From NCBI GenBank assembly GCA_021819985.1, contig JAKAEG010000183.1, positions 1-6,866 on the forward strand: a stretch of DNA of 6,866 nucleotides, read 5' to 3'. Positions 5,830 through 6,866 of this stretch are shown in pieces. A program made the position numbers and the translations under genes. The notes beneath the pieces were generated by a model. The model worked only from the letters and a program-made list of their open reading frames with translations. It was not told the DNA's origin and searched no databases. The DNA comes from Nitrospirota bacterium (lineage in GTDB: Bacteria > Nitrospirota > Thermodesulfovibrionia > Thermodesulfovibrionales > JdFR-88). Positions within the stretch are counted from its first letter, which is position 1, and each line of letters starts with the position of its first letter.

Positions 5830-6605
5830 AGACCGGGCTTTTTTCCCTGAAGCCAAATGGCGGCGCGCAGGGCACCCCTGGCAAACGTGTCCCGGCTTGA
5901 AGCCTTGTGGGTCACCTCGATGCGTTCCCCAAGGCCGCCGAACATTACAGTGTGCTCGCCAACAATGTCTCCGGCCCGTATCGTCTGTATTCCGATCTCA
6001 CCTTTGGACCTTTCGCCTATCATGCCCTTCCTGGCATAAACGGCGGTCTTGTCCAGGTCCCGGCCAAGGCCCTCCGCCGCCGACCGGGCCAGCATCAGGG
6101 CCGTGCCGGATGGCGCGTCTTTTTTGTGCCTGTGATGGGCCTCGATTATCTCAACATCGTATTCGTCATCGAGCGCCCGGGCCATGTCCCTTACGATCTT
6201 CAAAAGCAGGTTTATACCCATGCTCATATTGGCCGCCTTGACGCAGGGGACCTTAGGGGCGGAGAAAAGTCTGCTTATCTCTTCCAGCTCTTCTCCGCTG
6301 AAACCTGTGGTGCCTATTACCATGCCTTTGCCGTTTTCGATGCACGCCCTAAGGTTGGATAACGTGGAGGCCGGATAGGTAAAGTCAATGAGGACGTCCG
6401 CGCCGGCAAGCACGGTATTGATATCGTCCGATATCTGCACGGAAGGGCCGGAAAGGCCAAGCAGAGCGGAAATGTCTTTTCCCGTGTCAGGATGCCCCTT
6501 TTGTTCCAGAGCGCCGGCAAGCACGACATTCTCATATTCCCCGGAAAGCGCCGCTATTCGGCTTCCCATCCTCCCGCGCGCGCCTGCCACAGCTATTTTG
6601 AGCAT
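5796..6605 (-). CDS. dapB: 4-hydroxy-tetrahydrodipicolinate reductase
   Basis: NAD(P)H-dependent reductase of the diaminopimelate/lysine pathway, cytoplasmic, 269 residues, a normal DapB length. The N-terminal Rossmann motif is VAGARGRMG (6-14). Glu34, at the end of the second strand, occupies the position that lets E. coli DapB contact the adenine ribose, consistent with NADH use. IDFTYP (73-78), GTTGFS (98-103) and AANMSMGIN (124-132) are family landmarks. EAHHRHKKDAPSGTA (155-169) holds the catalytic pair His157 and Lys161 and the substrate-binding SGT. The C-terminus PGLYDMQDVLGL is canonical. The ATG (6605-6603) follows the Shine-Dalgarno GGGGAGGG (6624-6617) with an 11-base spacer, and that site touches the stop codon of the gene upstream, suggesting coupled translation. 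The last 34 coding bases overlap the end of the convergent fusion gene. No dapA or other lysine gene is visible inside the window. Confidence 0.97.
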   Translation of the reverse strand: MLKIAVAGARGRMGSRIAALSGEYENVVLAGALEQKGHPDTGKDISALLGLSGPSVQISDDINTVLAGADVLIDFTYPASTLSNLRACIENGKGMVIGTTGFSGEELEEISRLFSAPKVPCVKAANMSMGINLLLKIVRDMARALDDEYDVEIIEAHHRHKKDAPSGTALMLARSAAEGLGRDLDKTAVYARKGMIGERSKGEIGIQTIRAGDIVGEHTVMFGGLGERIEVTHKASSRDTFARGALRAAIWLQGKKPGLYDMQDVLGLK

Positions 6606-6616
6606 TTTCCAGTTAT

Positions 6617-6624
6617 CCCTCCCC
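6617..6624 (-). promoter_or_regulatory. dapB ribosome binding site overlapping the upstream stop codon
   Basis: On the minus strand GGGGAGGG lies 11 bases before the dapB ATG, and its first base is the last base of the TAG stop of the cyclophilin-fold gene (6626-6624). A ribosome finishing the upstream gene would sit on the dapB initiation region, which supports a coupled two-gene operon. Confidence 0.7.
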
Positions 6625-6866
6625 TAGATTTTTTCAATATATATCGGATTTGAATCCTTTGCCTTTTTAAGCTGCCCGGCGTCCCCTTTGATCCTGCCTA
6701 TGACATTCACGGGCCCAGCCGGTACCGGCTTGCCATCTGCCTTGCTAAGCGGGGTGGCGCCAAAGAAAATTGCCATGGCCTTTCCAGGGGGCCAATATGC
6801 GATATCCCCGACACTGACATCCTGGGTGGCGGAGGCATCGGGCGGCATATACAAGGGAATTTCGAA
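6624..6866 (-). CDS. Cyclophilin-like fold protein (TM1367-like family), 5'-truncated by window edge
   Basis: Only the C-terminal 80 residues are in the window; the frame stays open to base 6866, so the start lies to the right. The visible part contains GDIAYWPPGKAMAIFFGATP, then PAGPVNVIGRI, the signature of a small (about 120-residue) bacterial and archaeal family with a cyclophilin-like beta-barrel, exemplified by the Thermotoga protein TM1367 (Pfam Cyclophil_like). The family is structurally similar to cyclophilins, but the catalytic Arg motif FHRVIPGF is absent and isomerase activity should not be assumed. Its molecular role is unknown to me. The TTG at 6854-6852 and ATG at 6848-6846 are internal codons, because the preceding residues FEIPL fit the family. 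The gene is immediately upstream of dapB (18-base gap) and probably co-transcribed with it. No signal sequence can be judged because the N-terminus is missing. Confidence 0.82.
   Translation of the reverse strand, partial: FEIPLYMPPDASATQDVSVGDIAYWPPGKAMAIFFGATPLSKADGKPVPAGPVNVIGRIKGDAGQLKKAKDSNPIYIEKI

Noticed and set aside
5836..5854. GGCTT/AAGCC stem with a T-rich loop between the convergent genes, as a terminator
   Set aside because: The stem is only five base pairs and lies inside the conserved dapB C-terminal coding region. The T-run is in the loop rather than after the stem.
5907..6362. Plus-strand open frame (151 codons) inside dapB
   Set aside because: It is antisense to the dapB catalytic region, and the sense frame is unambiguous.
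1..6866. CRISPR array, tRNA/rRNA gene, insertion sequence or defence system
   Set aside because: I looked on both strands and found no regularly spaced repeats, cloverleaf-like sequence, transposase motif or defence-family gene. Genes are housekeeping or signalling.

Overview
The window is an ordinary-looking bacterial chromosomal segment of roughly 50-55% GC by eye. It carries five main genes plus a partial sixth, and no rRNA, tRNA, CRISPR array or intact mobile element. Three things suggest an anaerobic Gram-negative lineage such as Desulfobacterota ('deltaproteobacteria'), Nitrospirota or a relative: a very long DHH-CBS-CBS-nucleotidyltransferase fusion, a receiver/GAF/GGDEF protein of a style common in deltaproteobacteria, and an exported cyclophilin. 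ATA (Ile) and AGG (Arg) codons are frequent. This placement is inference only.

Layout. Positions 1-763 (+) hold the C-terminal four fifths of a cysteine synthase, cut by the left edge. An AT-rich gap follows, with a candidate promoter almost touching the next start. Positions 879-2276 (+) encode a diguanylate cyclase with a degenerate receiver, a GAF domain and an intact GGEEF domain. Positions 2328-2948 (+) encode a signal-peptide-bearing cyclophilin, 51 bases downstream and probably co-transcribed. The 211-base gap 2949-3159 holds a 9-bp tandem repeat, a striking 53-base nested palindrome (REP/MITE-like and possibly a terminator) and a possible 22-codon small ORF. Positions 3160-5829 (+) encode the 889-residue fusion: DHH/DHHA1 phosphoesterase, two CBS domains and a class II tRNA nucleotidyltransferase. 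Its closest characterised architecture, as far as I recall, is the A-adding enzyme of Aquifex.

On the opposite strand, a partial TM1367-like cyclophilin-fold gene (6866-6624) is followed after 18 bases by dapB (6605-5796), forming a compact operon. dapB runs into the fusion gene tail to tail, and the two coding regions overlap by 34 bases.

Functionally the genes are mixed housekeeping: cysteine synthesis, lysine/diaminopimelate synthesis, tRNA 3'-end maturation, envelope protein folding and c-di-GMP signalling. I see no defence island or secondary-metabolite locus. The items most worth a second look are the palindromic element, the multi-domain tRNA enzyme with a Glu in its DHH motif IV, the receiver domain that has lost its phosphorylation residues, and two + strand genes that lack a Shine-Dalgarno sequence.
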